A DNA stretch of 64,000 bases from an uncultured Bacteroidales bacterium (lineage in GTDB: Bacteria; Bacteroidota; Bacteroidia; Bacteroidales; Muribaculaceae), in assembly GCA_902792895.1 (NCBI GenBank), contig CADBBK010000002.1:62001-126000 (forward strand). The letters run 5' to 3'. The translations under genes were made by a program, and so were the position numbers. Below, piece by piece: positions 17,040-25,702 of the stretch; the first letter of the stretch is position 1, and every line of letters begins with the position of its first letter. The notes beneath the pieces were generated by a model. The model was not told where the DNA came from. It saw only the letters and a program-made list of their open reading frames with translations, and searched no databases.

Positions 17040-17047
17040 CAAAGATA
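17040..17047 (-). promoter_or_regulatory. -7 promoter element that fixes the lipoprotein start
   Basis: TATCTTTG followed by GCC on the minus strand. It lies 23 bases upstream of the ATG at 17016 and downstream of the first in-frame ATG (17064), which therefore cannot be the start of this transcript. The -33 region is poor. Confidence 0.65.
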
Positions 17048-17322
17048 ACTGATTTTTGGCACAATATTTGTATTCTTTCGAAAAAGATGAACTTTTGTCA
17101 CGATTTTTCAAGTATATATGATTGGATGATAATCCTGAAATATATTGGTCATGAAATGAGTGACAATGATTGATTGGTTAAAGTAGATTTAATATGAAGA
17201 AGTCAGATATTAAAACCCAGATATTAAAGCACCGACAACTCCCTCCCCACGCCTATCATCCTAATCCCTCGCTCGATCTTCGCCGCAAGGGCTATATCGC
17301 TCGCCCCGTCTGAATATAACTA

Positions 17323-17354
17323 CGGGCAACAGCCGATGATAGGACTGTTGCCCG
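17323..17354 (-). terminator. Terminator hairpin after the NfnB-like gene
   Basis: A 10-base stem, CGGGCAACAG with CTGTTGCCCG, and a 12-base loop, 45 bases after the stop of the minus-strand redox operon. The T-tract is weak. Confidence 0.6.
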
Positions 17355-17398
17355 CAGTGGTGAAGAACAGTTTAGAGTTCTCTGTCTCTAAACAAGAA

Positions 17399-18853
17399 TC
17401 AAAGCAGTGCCTTGGCCATGTTGAGCGCGGCACGACGGCCGTCACCCATAGCGAGAATTACGGTAGCACCGCCACGCACGATGTCGCCACCGGCATAGAG
17501 GTCATCAACCGACGACTGCATGGTCTCCTCGTTGACAACGATGGTGTTGCGCTTGCTGATGTCCAGTCCAGGAATGGAGCGGGGCACGAGCTGGTTGGGC
17601 GATACACCGACAGCCACGATTACCAGGTCAACGGGGATTTCCTCGATGGCGCCCTCGATGGGGACAGGGCTGCGACGACCCGAAGCATCGGGTTCGCCCA
17701 GTTCCATCTTCTGCACGCGCATGGCTACCACGCGGCCCTTGTCGTCGCCGATGTACTCGATGGGATTGTGCAAGGTCTTGAACTCGACGCCCTCTTCCTT
17801 GGCGTGGCCTACCTCCTCGCGACGGGCGGGCATTTCCTCCTCGCTACGGCGATAGATGAGGATAACGCGCTCGGTGCCCATACGCAGGGCGGTACGTGTC
17901 GAGTCCATGGCTGTGTTACCGCCACCGATGACTGCGATGGTCTTGCCACGCAGCACGGGGGTGTCACCACCGCGACCAGCCTCCATCAGGTTGATGCGGG
18001 TGAGGTACTCGTTGCTCGACATGATACCATTGAGGTTCTCGCCGGGGATGTTCATGAAGCGCGGGAAACCGGCACCGGAGCCGACAAATACGCCCTTAAA
18101 GCCCATCTCGTGCAGGTCCTCGTAGCTGATGGTCTTGCCCACCAGGCAGTCCTTCACGAACTCAACACCCATTTTCCTCAAGCCCTCAATTTCGTAGTCC
18201 ACGATGTGGTTGGGCAGACGGAACTCGGGGATACCATACTTCAACACGCCACCAATCTCGTGCAATGCCTCGAAGACGGTCACGCTGAAGCCCTTCTTGG
18301 CCATGTCACCGGCAAACGACAGTCCTGAAGGACCGCTACCGATAACAGCCACCTTGATACCGTTGGCAGGAGCCATGGCGGGAACCTCCTGAGGCAGATT
18401 GTCGCGCTGCCAGTCGGCGGCAAAGCGCTCCAGGTAACCGATGGCTACTGCGGGGTGTTTCATCTTGGTGTGGATGCAGCGCGACTCGCACTGCTTCTCC
18501 TGCGGGCACACGCGGCCGCAAACGGCGGGCAGTGAACTGGTCTCCTTGAGGGTTGCAGCAGCCTCACCGAACTCACCACGCTCGATGTTCTTGATGAACT
18601 TGGGGATGTTAATGTTAACGGGGCAGCCGGTCACACACTGCGGGTTGGCGCAGTCCAGGCAGCGGCTAGCCTCAACGACAGCCTGTTCGGCCGTGATGCC
18701 TTGGTTCACCTCTTCATTGCAGGTGATGCGGTATTTGGGGTCGAGCTGCGGCATCTCCACGCGGGGGATAGCGGTGCGCTCCTTCGGAGTCTTGGCATTG
18801 CGCAGGTCGATGCGCCATTGTTCGTTACGCGAATCCATATTGTTCTGTTCCAT
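17399..18853 (-). CDS. NfnB-type FAD/NAD(P) oxidoreductase (glutamate synthase small-subunit-like)
   Basis: Predicted large subunit of NADH-dependent ferredoxin:NADP+ oxidoreductase (NfnAB), which moves electrons between NADPH, ferredoxin and NADH. The 484-residue protein has an N-terminal ferredoxin-like domain with CLDCANPQCVTGCP (about 66-79) and CGRVCPQEKQCESRC (about 112-126) for two [4Fe-4S] clusters. The FAD loop GSGPSGLSFAG (about 172-182) and the NADP loop GGGNTAMDSTRTALRMG (about 311-327) follow. It alone could be read as a glutamate synthase beta chain. The adjoining NfnA-like gene 34 bases upstream makes the Nfn/sulfide dehydrogenase assignment better. It is last in an operon with fprA. 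Confidence 0.85.
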   Translation of the reverse strand: MEQNNMDSRNEQWRIDLRNAKTPKERTAIPRVEMPQLDPKYRITCNEEVNQGITAEQAVVEASRCLDCANPQCVTGCPVNINIPKFIKNIERGEFGEAAATLKETSSLPAVCGRVCPQEKQCESRCIHTKMKHPAVAIGYLERFAADWQRDNLPQEVPAMAPANGIKVAVIGSGPSGLSFAGDMAKKGFSVTVFEALHEIGGVLKYGIPEFRLPNHIVDYEIEGLRKMGVEFVKDCLVGKTISYEDLHEMGFKGVFVGSGAGFPRFMNIPGENLNGIMSSNEYLTRINLMEAGRGGDTPVLRGKTIAVIGGGNTAMDSTRTALRMGTERVILIYRRSEEEMPARREEVGHAKEEGVEFKTLHNPIEYIGDDKGRVVAMRVQKMELGEPDASGRRSPVPIEGAIEEIPVDLVIVAVGVSPNQLVPRSIPGLDISKRNTIVVNEETMQSSVDDLYAGGDIVRGGATVILAMGDGRRAALNMAKALL

Positions 18854-18887
18854 TTCTATAGAATGTCAATTTTAGTCATTAATAGAA

Positions 18888-19670
18888 TTATTGAGCACCT
18901 TTCAGGCGCATCATCAACTCGTCAAAATCAATCTCATGGGCATTGAACTCGGGACCCTCAACGCACACGAAGCGCGTCTTGCCGCCCACGGTCACGCGGC
19001 AAGCGCCGCACATGCCGGTACCGTCAACCATGATAGCATTGAGAGAGGCCTCGGTGGGCACCTCATACTTCTTGGTCAACAGGGCACAGAACTTCATCAT
19101 GATGGCGGGACCGATGGTCACGCAATAATCAACCTTCTCACGCTTGAGAACCTCTTCCATACCGACGGTGACAACACCCTTGTTGCCGTAGCTGCCGTCA
19201 TCGGTCATGATGATGACCTCATCGCTGGATGCACGCACTTCGTCCTCAAGGATGATGAGGTCCTTGGTGCGGCCTGCCAGCACGCTGATAACGCGGTTGC
19301 CGGCCTCCTTCATCGCGCGGATGATGGGAAGCAGGGGAGCGGTACCCACACCGCCACCGGCACACAGCACGGTACCGTACTTCTCGATGTGAGTGGCTTG
19401 GCCCAGGGGACCTACCACGTCATTCAGGAATTCACCCGGCTCCAGGGCGCAGATCTTGCGCGTGCTGTCGCCCACACTCTGGATGACCAGCGTGATGGTG
19501 CCAGCCTTGGGGTCGCTGTCGGCGATGGTCAGGGGGATGCGTTCGCCTTTTTCGCCGGCGCGGACAATCACGAAGTGGCCCGCACGGCGCGACTTGGCGA
19601 TGAGGGGAGCCTCAACGACAAGCTTCGTCACGTTAGCAGAAAACTGCTCTTTACTAACGACTTTGTTCAT
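18888..19670 (-). CDS. NfnA-type FAD/NAD-binding subunit with [2Fe-2S] cluster
   Basis: Predicted small subunit partner of the NfnB-like protein, of the sulfide/dihydroorotate dehydrogenase electron-transfer type. The 260-residue protein has an FAD-binding barrel (residues 1-95, IPLTIADSD) and an NAD-binding domain starting GGGVGTAPLLPI (about 106-117). The C-terminal [2Fe-2S] site in DGTGMCGACRVTV uses three cysteines plus, in NfnA, the aspartate just before. C-terminal FDELMMRLKGAQ is the usual end. It sits 54 bases after fprA and 34 bases before the NfnB-like gene, all on the minus strand. Confidence 0.87.
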   Translation of the reverse strand: MNKVVSKEQFSANVTKLVVEAPLIAKSRRAGHFVIVRAGEKGERIPLTIADSDPKAGTITLVIQSVGDSTRKICALEPGEFLNDVVGPLGQATHIEKYGTVLCAGGGVGTAPLLPIIRAMKEAGNRVISVLAGRTKDLIILEDEVRASSDEVIIMTDDGSYGNKGVVTVGMEEVLKREKVDYCVTIGPAIMMKFCALLTKKYEVPTEASLNAIMVDGTGMCGACRVTVGGKTRFVCVEGPEFNAHEIDFDELMMRLKGAQ

Positions 19671-19724
19671 TTGTTCTTTTAGTTATTAGTTGAATTGTAG
19701 TATGTATTAGTTGTTTTCGGGTAA

Positions 19725-20912
19725 TTAAAGAGCTGCGGCAAACTCTTTGCCGAACTGACGGCTCTGTTCCAGGGCATCCTGGTCGGGAACCCACTGGGCG
19801 CGGATACCGTCGTTCACGGGCTCTATGCCGGCGGCCTTGAGGTGTTCGGTAATCAGCTTGGTAGCTTCACCGCTCCAGCCGAAGCTGCCGAAGGCGGCAC
19901 CTTTTTTCTTCTTCAGCTTCATGCCCTTGAGCATCTCGAGGATGCCGGCAATCGCGTAGCTGTAACCGTTGTTGATGGTGGGAGAACCCACGAGCACGGC
20001 GCGCGAGTGGAAGACCTCGGTGAGGATGTCGTTCTTATCGTTCAAGGCTGCATTGTAAATCTTGACAGTCGTTGTGGGTGACTGCTCGCGGATGCCCTCG
20101 GCGATTGCCTGAGCCATCAGGCGGGTGCTCTGCCACATGGTGTCATAGACGATGGTCACCTGATCCTCCTGATAGGCGTCGCTCCACTGCAGGTATTTCT
20201 CGATAATCAGTCCCGGGTTGTTGCGCCAGATGATGCCATGGCTGGGGCAAATCATCTTCAGCGGCAGATTCATGCCCACGACTTCTTTCACCTTGCGGTT
20301 ACACAGCGGGCTGAAGGGCGCGATGATGTTGGCATAGTATTTCTCGGCTTCCTGCAGGACTTCGGCCATGCACACCTGATCGTCGTAGAGCGATTCGGTC
20401 GCATAGTGCTGGCCAAAACCGTCGTTGCTGAACAGGATCTCTTCACCGCTCAGGTAGCAGAACATCGTGTCAGGCCAGTGCAGCATGGTCGCTTCGATAA
20501 AGGTCAGCGTTGTGTCGCCCAGTTCCAGCTTGTCGCCGGTCTTGACGTTTACAAAGTTCCAGTCCTGATGATAGTGGCCACGGATGATGGCTTCACCCTT
20601 GGCGGTGCAGTAGATGGGTGTGTCGGGGATTTCGCGCATGAGGTCAACGAGGGCACCACTATGGTCTATCTCGTTGTGACACATCACGATGTAGTCAATC
20701 TCGTTCAGGTCGATTTCGGCCTTCAGATTCTTGACGAACTCACGGCTATAAGGCAGCCACGATGTGTCAATCAGCACATTTTTCTGGTCACGGATCAAGT
20801 AGGAATTGTAACTCGAGCCGCGATGAGTGGACAATTCGTCGCCATGGAACGTCTTCAGTTCCCAGTCCACTTTTCCAACCCAAGTCACTCTCTCGGTCAG
20901 TTTCTTTCCCAT
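19725..20912 (-). CDS. fprA: Flavodiiron protein (FprA, A-type flavoprotein)
   Basis: Reduces O2 to water and/or NO to N2O in the cytosol, protecting oxygen-sensitive enzymes such as the hydrogenases in this window. The 395-residue protein has a metallo-beta-lactamase domain (1-250) with diiron ligands H79, E81, D83 and H84 (HNEIDH), H145, D164 and H225. The flavodoxin domain (252-395) has the FMN loop YDTMWQSTRLMA. No rubredoxin or flavin-reductase extension is present, so it needs an external electron donor. The co-oriented NfnAB-type pair directly downstream is a candidate source. A good promoter lies at 20966-20998. Confidence 0.94.
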   Translation of the reverse strand: MGKKLTERVTWVGKVDWELKTFHGDELSTHRGSSYNSYLIRDQKNVLIDTSWLPYSREFVKNLKAEIDLNEIDYIVMCHNEIDHSGALVDLMREIPDTPIYCTAKGEAIIRGHYHQDWNFVNVKTGDKLELGDTTLTFIEATMLHWPDTMFCYLSGEEILFSNDGFGQHYATESLYDDQVCMAEVLQEAEKYYANIIAPFSPLCNRKVKEVVGMNLPLKMICPSHGIIWRNNPGLIIEKYLQWSDAYQEDQVTIVYDTMWQSTRLMAQAIAEGIREQSPTTTVKIYNAALNDKNDILTEVFHSRAVLVGSPTINNGYSYAIAGILEMLKGMKLKKKKGAAFGSFGWSGEATKLITEHLKAAGIEPVNDGIRAQWVPDQDALEQSRQFGKEFAAAL

Positions 20913-20965
20913 GTCTTTACGTTGATATCAATAGTACGGTTAATAGTTAGAGTTCAAACAATCTG

Positions 20966-20998
20966 CAAAATTAGTCATTAATTTTATTATAATGTCAA
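20966..20998 (-). promoter_or_regulatory. Promoter of the fprA-nfnAB operon
   Basis: On the minus strand TTTG (20998-20995), 21 bases, TAATTTTG (20973-20966). The fprA ATG is 53 bases further on. Confidence 0.7.
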
Positions 20999-21071
20999 AA
21001 TCCATCCAAATAAATTTTCTCCCCCTTCATAAAACTCGATATTGGCTAAGGCTCAAAACGATCAAAGACAA

Positions 21072-21109
21072 CAATGACATCCGCAAATAGGTAGAATGCG
21101 GATGTCATT
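21072..21109 (-). terminator. Terminator hairpin after the ABC exporter operon
   Basis: A 12-base perfect stem, AATGACATCCGC with GCGGATGTCATT, loop of 14, located 57 bases past the stop of the exporter gene. Only a moderate T-run follows on the minus strand. Confidence 0.7.
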
Positions 21110-21166
21110 GTATTTAATGTAAAGGCAGCTAAACTGAGCACTGTGAGCTACTCTCATTCAACGGGG

Positions 21167-23080
21167 TTATGCAATTTCGCCGCCTGTGTAAAGTTGGTAG
21201 TATTTGCCCTTGAGGGCCAACAGCTCCTCGTGGGTACCGCGCTCGATGATGCGGCCGCGCTCCAGGACAATGATGCAGTCGCTGTTGCGTACAGTCGAGA
21301 GACGGTGGGCGATGACAAAGGTCGTGCGGCCTTTCATCAGGGAGTCCATGCCGCGTTGCACTAAGGTCTCGGTGCGTGTGTCGATGCTGCTGGTTGCCTC
21401 ATCAAGGATGAGCACGGGAGGATCGGCAACGGCTGCGCGGGCGATAGCCAATAGCTGGCGTTCACCTTGGCTAAGGTTGCCTCCGTCGGCATTAAGGACG
21501 GTATGATAACCATCGCTCAAGCGGCGTATAAAACTGTCGGCATTGACCAACTTGGCAGCCTCGATACACTCCTGGTCGGTTGCCGTGAGGCGTCCGTAGC
21601 GTATGTTGTCCATCACGGTGCCCGTGAACAGGTGTGTCTCCTGGAGCACCATGCCCAGACCGTGGCGCAGGTCGCGCTTGCTGATGTCGTTGATGCTGAT
21701 GCCGTCAAACAGGACTTTGCCGTCCTGGATGTCATAGAAGCGGTTGATCAGGTTGGTGATGGTCGTCTTTCCGGCACCGGTGCCGCCCACGAAGGCAATC
21801 TTCTGGTTGGGCATGGCATCGATATCGATGTCAAACAGCACCTGCTTCTCTTCGTTATAGCCAAAGTCCACATTGTTGAACTTGACACCGCCTGAAACTT
21901 TGATGTAGCGCAGTTTGCCGCCGTCCAACGGAATCTTCCACGCCCAGATGCCAGTGTGGTGGTTGCAGGGATGTAACAGCCCGTCCTGACCTCGCTTGGC
22001 GTTAACGAGCTTGACGTTTCCGGCATCGGGCTCGGGCTGCTCGTCCATAATCTTGAAGATGCGGTCGGCGCCCACCGAGGCATTCAGCACGCTGTTGATT
22101 TCCTGGCTGATGCTGGCGATGGGGCGCGCAAAGCTCTTGTTCAGTGTCAGGAACGCTACCAGAGTGCCCAATGTCATGCCGCTGTAACCGTTCAAGATGA
22201 GCGCGGCGCCCAACACACCCATGAGCACGTAGCTCAGGTGGCCCAGGTTGCCGTTGACGGGCATGACGATATTGCCGATGCGGTTGGCGTCGTAGGTGTT
22301 GCTGCGCAATTCCTCGTTGATGACTTCAAACTGCTCGATGGCCTTCTGCTCGTGGCAGAATACCTTGACGACCTTTTGTCCGGTCATCATCTCCTCGATA
22401 AAGCCGTTGACCTCGGCCAGTTTCTGCTGCTGTACGCGGAAGTGCTTGCGCGAGCGCTTGCCCAGATAGGTTGTGGACCATGCCATAATCAGTGCCATGA
22501 CAATGGAGAGAATGGTCATGGGCACGCTCATGACAATCATGCTGGCAAAGGTGATGCCCAAGGTGATCAGCGAATTGAACGCTTGCGGCAGACTGTTGGA
22601 TATCATCTGGCGCAGGGTGTCCACATCATTGGTATAGGCCGACATCACGTTGCCGTGGGCATGGGTGTCAAAGTACTTGATGGGCAGCTTCTGCATGTGC
22701 TCAAACATGTTTTTTCGCAACTTCAGCATAGTGCCCTGCGTCACGTTGATCATCAGGCGGCTGTGCAGATAAGAGCACAAAGCACCAAACGCGAGGATGA
22801 TGCCCAGCTTGACAAGCGTCTCGGCCAACGGGCCATAGTCGGGATGTGCTTGGCCGATCATCGGTGTGATGTAATCGTCAATGAGGGTACGGGTGAATAG
22901 GGTAGAGGCGAGGGTAGTGCAGGCTGTCACTACAATGCACACCGCCACAGCAAGGAACGAGAACTTGTAGTTCTTCATCACAATCTTGAACAGACGCCAC
23001 AAGGTGCTGCGCTTGTCCACACCAGTGGTATCCACTACCACATTGCGTCCGTGTCCTCCGGGTCCTCCTGGCATTCTCAT
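21167..23080 (-). CDS. ABC exporter half-transporter, catalytically complete subunit
   Basis: An inner-membrane ATP-driven exporter of the multidrug/lipid (ABCB) type, 637 residues. The N-terminal six-helix membrane domain covers about 30-335 and the nucleotide-binding domain 390-637. Walker A is GGTGAGKTT near residue 431, the signature is LSQGERQ, Walker B is LILDEATSS with the catalytic Glu, and the switch His is in IAHRLST. A 30-40-residue insert between the domains contains HPCNHH and WAWK. Its ATG overlaps the stop of the upstream partner (ATGA), so the two are translationally coupled and should form a heterodimer. The substrate is unknown. Confidence 0.92.
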   Translation of the reverse strand: MRMPGGPGGHGRNVVVDTTGVDKRSTLWRLFKIVMKNYKFSFLAVAVCIVVTACTTLASTLFTRTLIDDYITPMIGQAHPDYGPLAETLVKLGIILAFGALCSYLHSRLMINVTQGTMLKLRKNMFEHMQKLPIKYFDTHAHGNVMSAYTNDVDTLRQMISNSLPQAFNSLITLGITFASMIVMSVPMTILSIVMALIMAWSTTYLGKRSRKHFRVQQQKLAEVNGFIEEMMTGQKVVKVFCHEQKAIEQFEVINEELRSNTYDANRIGNIVMPVNGNLGHLSYVLMGVLGAALILNGYSGMTLGTLVAFLTLNKSFARPIASISQEINSVLNASVGADRIFKIMDEQPEPDAGNVKLVNAKRGQDGLLHPCNHHTGIWAWKIPLDGGKLRYIKVSGGVKFNNVDFGYNEEKQVLFDIDIDAMPNQKIAFVGGTGAGKTTITNLINRFYDIQDGKVLFDGISINDISKRDLRHGLGMVLQETHLFTGTVMDNIRYGRLTATDQECIEAAKLVNADSFIRRLSDGYHTVLNADGGNLSQGERQLLAIARAAVADPPVLILDEATSSIDTRTETLVQRGMDSLMKGRTTFVIAHRLSTVRNSDCIIVLERGRIIERGTHEELLALKGKYYQLYTGGEIA

Positions 23081-24843
23081 GATTGGGCCTCCTTTCTGTT
23101 ATCTTGGGGTTTGTCAAAGTCGCCTCCGGCCTCCTCCTGGATGGCGCAGATCTCTTGATATATCTTACAGGTCTTGAGCAGGTTATCGTGACTGTCAAAG
23201 CCGACCATCTTGCCGTCGTCGAGAACGAGGATGCGGTCACAGTCCTTGATGCTGCTGATGCGCTGCGCAATGATGATCTTGGTCATGTCTGGCAGGTTGT
23301 TACGCAGCGCAGCACGGATACGCGCGTCGGTCGTATTGTCACAGGCACTGGTGCTGTCGTCGAGAATCATGACCTTGGGGTGCTTGAGCAGGGCTCTAGC
23401 GATGCACAGTCGCTGCTTCTGACCACCCGAGACGTTGGTGCCACCTTGTTCGATGCGCGTATCATAACCGTCGGGCATCTCCATGATAAATTCGTCGGCA
23501 CATGCCACACGACATACTTCACGGCATTGTTCCAGCGTGGCGTTCTCGTCACCCCAGCGCAGGTTGTCAAGAATGGTACCCGAGAAGAGGACATTCTTCT
23601 GCAAAACCACCGACACATTATCGCGCAGGCTTTCTAAGTCGTAGGTATTCACGTTATTGCCACCGATGAGGACTTCGCCCTTGGATGCATCATACAGGCG
23701 GCTCATCAGATTAATGAGTGACGATTTGCCACTGCCTGTGCCACCAATCACGCCGACAGACTCTCCGCTGGCGATGTGCAGGTCGATGTCGTTAAGGGCA
23801 TACTCACCGCTGCCTCCCTTATAGGCAAAATAGACATGGTTGAAGTCGATGGAGCCATCAGGTATCTCTGTCACGGCATCTTCGGGATTGACAATATCGG
23901 GGATTTCGTTAATCACCTGTGCCACACGCTGTCCGCTTGCAAGACTTTGAGTAATGGTTACAAAAATCATGCTCAACATCATCAGGGACATCAAGATGCT
24001 CATTACATAGGTGAACAGCGACGTCAACTGACCCGTAGTGAGGTTGCCGGCAACAATATATTGAGCGCCAAACCACGACAGCGCGATGATGCAACCATAG
24101 ACCACGATATTCATCAGTGGCCGGTTCAGGGCCATCAGGCTCTCGGCCTTGACATTGAGGTCATACAGGTGTTTGGCTGCCATCCAGAACTTGGAATTCT
24201 CGTGATCCTCACGCACGAAGGCTTTGACAACCCTGATACCAGTGACATTCTCCTGGACGACACCATTCAAAACATCGTACTGCTTGAATACCAGTGCGAA
24301 CATCTTCGATACTTTGCTGATAATCAGCGCTAGAATGATGCCCAGAACCACACTGGCGACAATAAAGATAAGGCTCAGGTCAGGACTGATGATAAAACAC
24401 ATCACGATGCTAGACAACAGATTGAACGGAGCGCGCACCGAGGTGCGGATGATCTGCTGGTAAGCATTCTGAAGGTTGGTCACATCGGTCGTCATGCGTG
24501 TTACCAGGCCCGAAGTGCTGTACTTGTCAATGTCACTGAAGGCGAAACGCTGGATGTTCTTGTACATGGCATCGCGCAGGTTGCAGGCAAAACCCGACGA
24601 AGCGTAGGAGGCATATCGGCCTGCCATAATCGCTGCCATCATGCTCAGGAACGCCATGACGAGCATAATCAGCCCGTATTTATAGACGCTGGGCATGTGG
24701 CCTGCACTGATGCCGTTGTCGATGAGCTTGGCGGTCACATACGGGATGAGCACGTCAAGCACCACCTCAAGCATGATAAATACGGGTGTCAGCAACGACG
24801 CCGTCTTATACTGCTTGACCTGTTTGAGTAGTGTCTTTAACAT
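23077..24843 (-). CDS. ABC exporter half-transporter, degenerate-site subunit
   Basis: Partner of the overlapping downstream ABC gene. The 588-residue protein has a membrane domain (about 15-310) and a nucleotide-binding domain with GGTGSGKSS and VSGGQKQR. Walker B reads MILDDSTSA, with Asp replacing the catalytic Glu, and the switch region reads IAQRISS, with Gln replacing His. This is the degenerate half known from heterodimeric exporters such as TM287/288. The ATG at 24843 (MLKTLLKQVKQY) is chosen because a promoter -7 box at 24873-24880 lies inside the longer frame that begins at 24888. Confidence 0.92.
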   Translation of the reverse strand: MLKTLLKQVKQYKTASLLTPVFIMLEVVLDVLIPYVTAKLIDNGISAGHMPSVYKYGLIMLVMAFLSMMAAIMAGRYASYASSGFACNLRDAMYKNIQRFAFSDIDKYSTSGLVTRMTTDVTNLQNAYQQIIRTSVRAPFNLLSSIVMCFIISPDLSLIFIVASVVLGIILALIISKVSKMFALVFKQYDVLNGVVQENVTGIRVVKAFVREDHENSKFWMAAKHLYDLNVKAESLMALNRPLMNIVVYGCIIALSWFGAQYIVAGNLTTGQLTSLFTYVMSILMSLMMLSMIFVTITQSLASGQRVAQVINEIPDIVNPEDAVTEIPDGSIDFNHVYFAYKGGSGEYALNDIDLHIASGESVGVIGGTGSGKSSLINLMSRLYDASKGEVLIGGNNVNTYDLESLRDNVSVVLQKNVLFSGTILDNLRWGDENATLEQCREVCRVACADEFIMEMPDGYDTRIEQGGTNVSGGQKQRLCIARALLKHPKVMILDDSTSACDNTTDARIRAALRNNLPDMTKIIIAQRISSIKDCDRILVLDDGKMVGFDSHDNLLKTCKIYQEICAIQEEAGGDFDKPQDNRKEAQS

Positions 24844-25702
24844 CTTGATATTGTGAGTGAAAATTGAATCCACAAAGTTATAAAACATTTCTGAAAATGC
24901 TCATAAAATGATTGAAAAACGACCGAAAAGTAGGGTAGAAATGAAAAAATAGAATAATATAAACGTTTAGTTGAAGAAACTAAATATAACTAATTGATAT
25001 ATAGATAAATAATAAATACTATTATCTCAAAAATCACTAAATTATCGCATCTGGAAGTGATGAGCCGGCATTATTCAGTTACAATTTTATATAATGAGTA
25101 TAAAAATATTTAAACTATTAGTTTAGTAATTTGTTATAGATAATTGATGTACAATAATATAATGTGGTGCTTACACTTTTTGACTTATCTAATAAGTGCT
25201 ATATCTTGTTCGTTTCATGGTGCTGGCTTGAATTGAGAAGCAAAACATAGAAAAATATCTTAAATATTTAATCGATGATAATAAAGGTATTAAACTCTTT
25301 ATCAGTTTTATAGTTGTTCATGTGTCAGCAGTTGCGTTTTAGATTCAGACTCATGATTCTCGTTTGGTAGATTGCTGACGGTTAATTTATAAATGCTCAA
25401 CATTTACTTCCTGAATTTTTCTTGAAGCGCCAGCCAAATAGGAGAAAACAACTCAAATAACTCATGTTTAACTCGACGAGAATTGAAAATTTTTCATCAG
25501 ACTGATCATCTTATCGAAATATTCGAGGAATGGATGGTATGAGAAATGACATATTAAACACATATACTCTAATAATGACAGAATGCCCTAAAAAGACCAT
25601 AATTGATATTATGTAAAATACAACATCTCTTATTTAATTGGATTGTCCCCCATTGAGAGAATCAAGGAAAAAAGGAGTTAATCAGGAAGATCAGGTAAGA
25701 AA
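24844..25702. other. AT-rich gene-free stretch
   Basis: About 860 bases with much lower GC than the flanking genes, no reading frame of note on either strand, no hairpin terminator and no tRNA-like fold that I could find. The only recognisable item is the exporter promoter at its left end (24873-24880). It could be decayed coding DNA or a long regulatory region between the exporter and the convergent end of the helicase gene. Confidence 0.7.
24873..24880 (-). promoter_or_regulatory. -7 promoter element of the ABC exporter operon
   Basis: TAACTTTG on the minus strand, 29 bases before the ATG at 24843 and downstream of the alternative start at 24888. The -33 box is not clear. Confidence 0.6.

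Larger units (their letters stand above)
17017..17398. other. Gene-free stretch with promoter and terminator
   Basis: These 382 bases between the lipoprotein gene and the NfnB-like gene hold a -7 box (17040-17047, minus), an AT-rich part and a direct repeat CAGATATTAAA (near 17205 and 17218). A hairpin at 17323-17354 follows. No gene is seen. Confidence 0.7.

Noticed and set aside
17336-18328. A 330-residue open frame on the plus strand
   Set aside because: It is antisense to the NfnB-like gene and starts within its terminator hairpin; no family features.
17399-18853. The NfnB-like gene as a plain glutamate synthase small subunit
   Set aside because: No large-subunit gene is adjacent, while a matching NfnA/SudB-type partner is directly upstream in the same operon.
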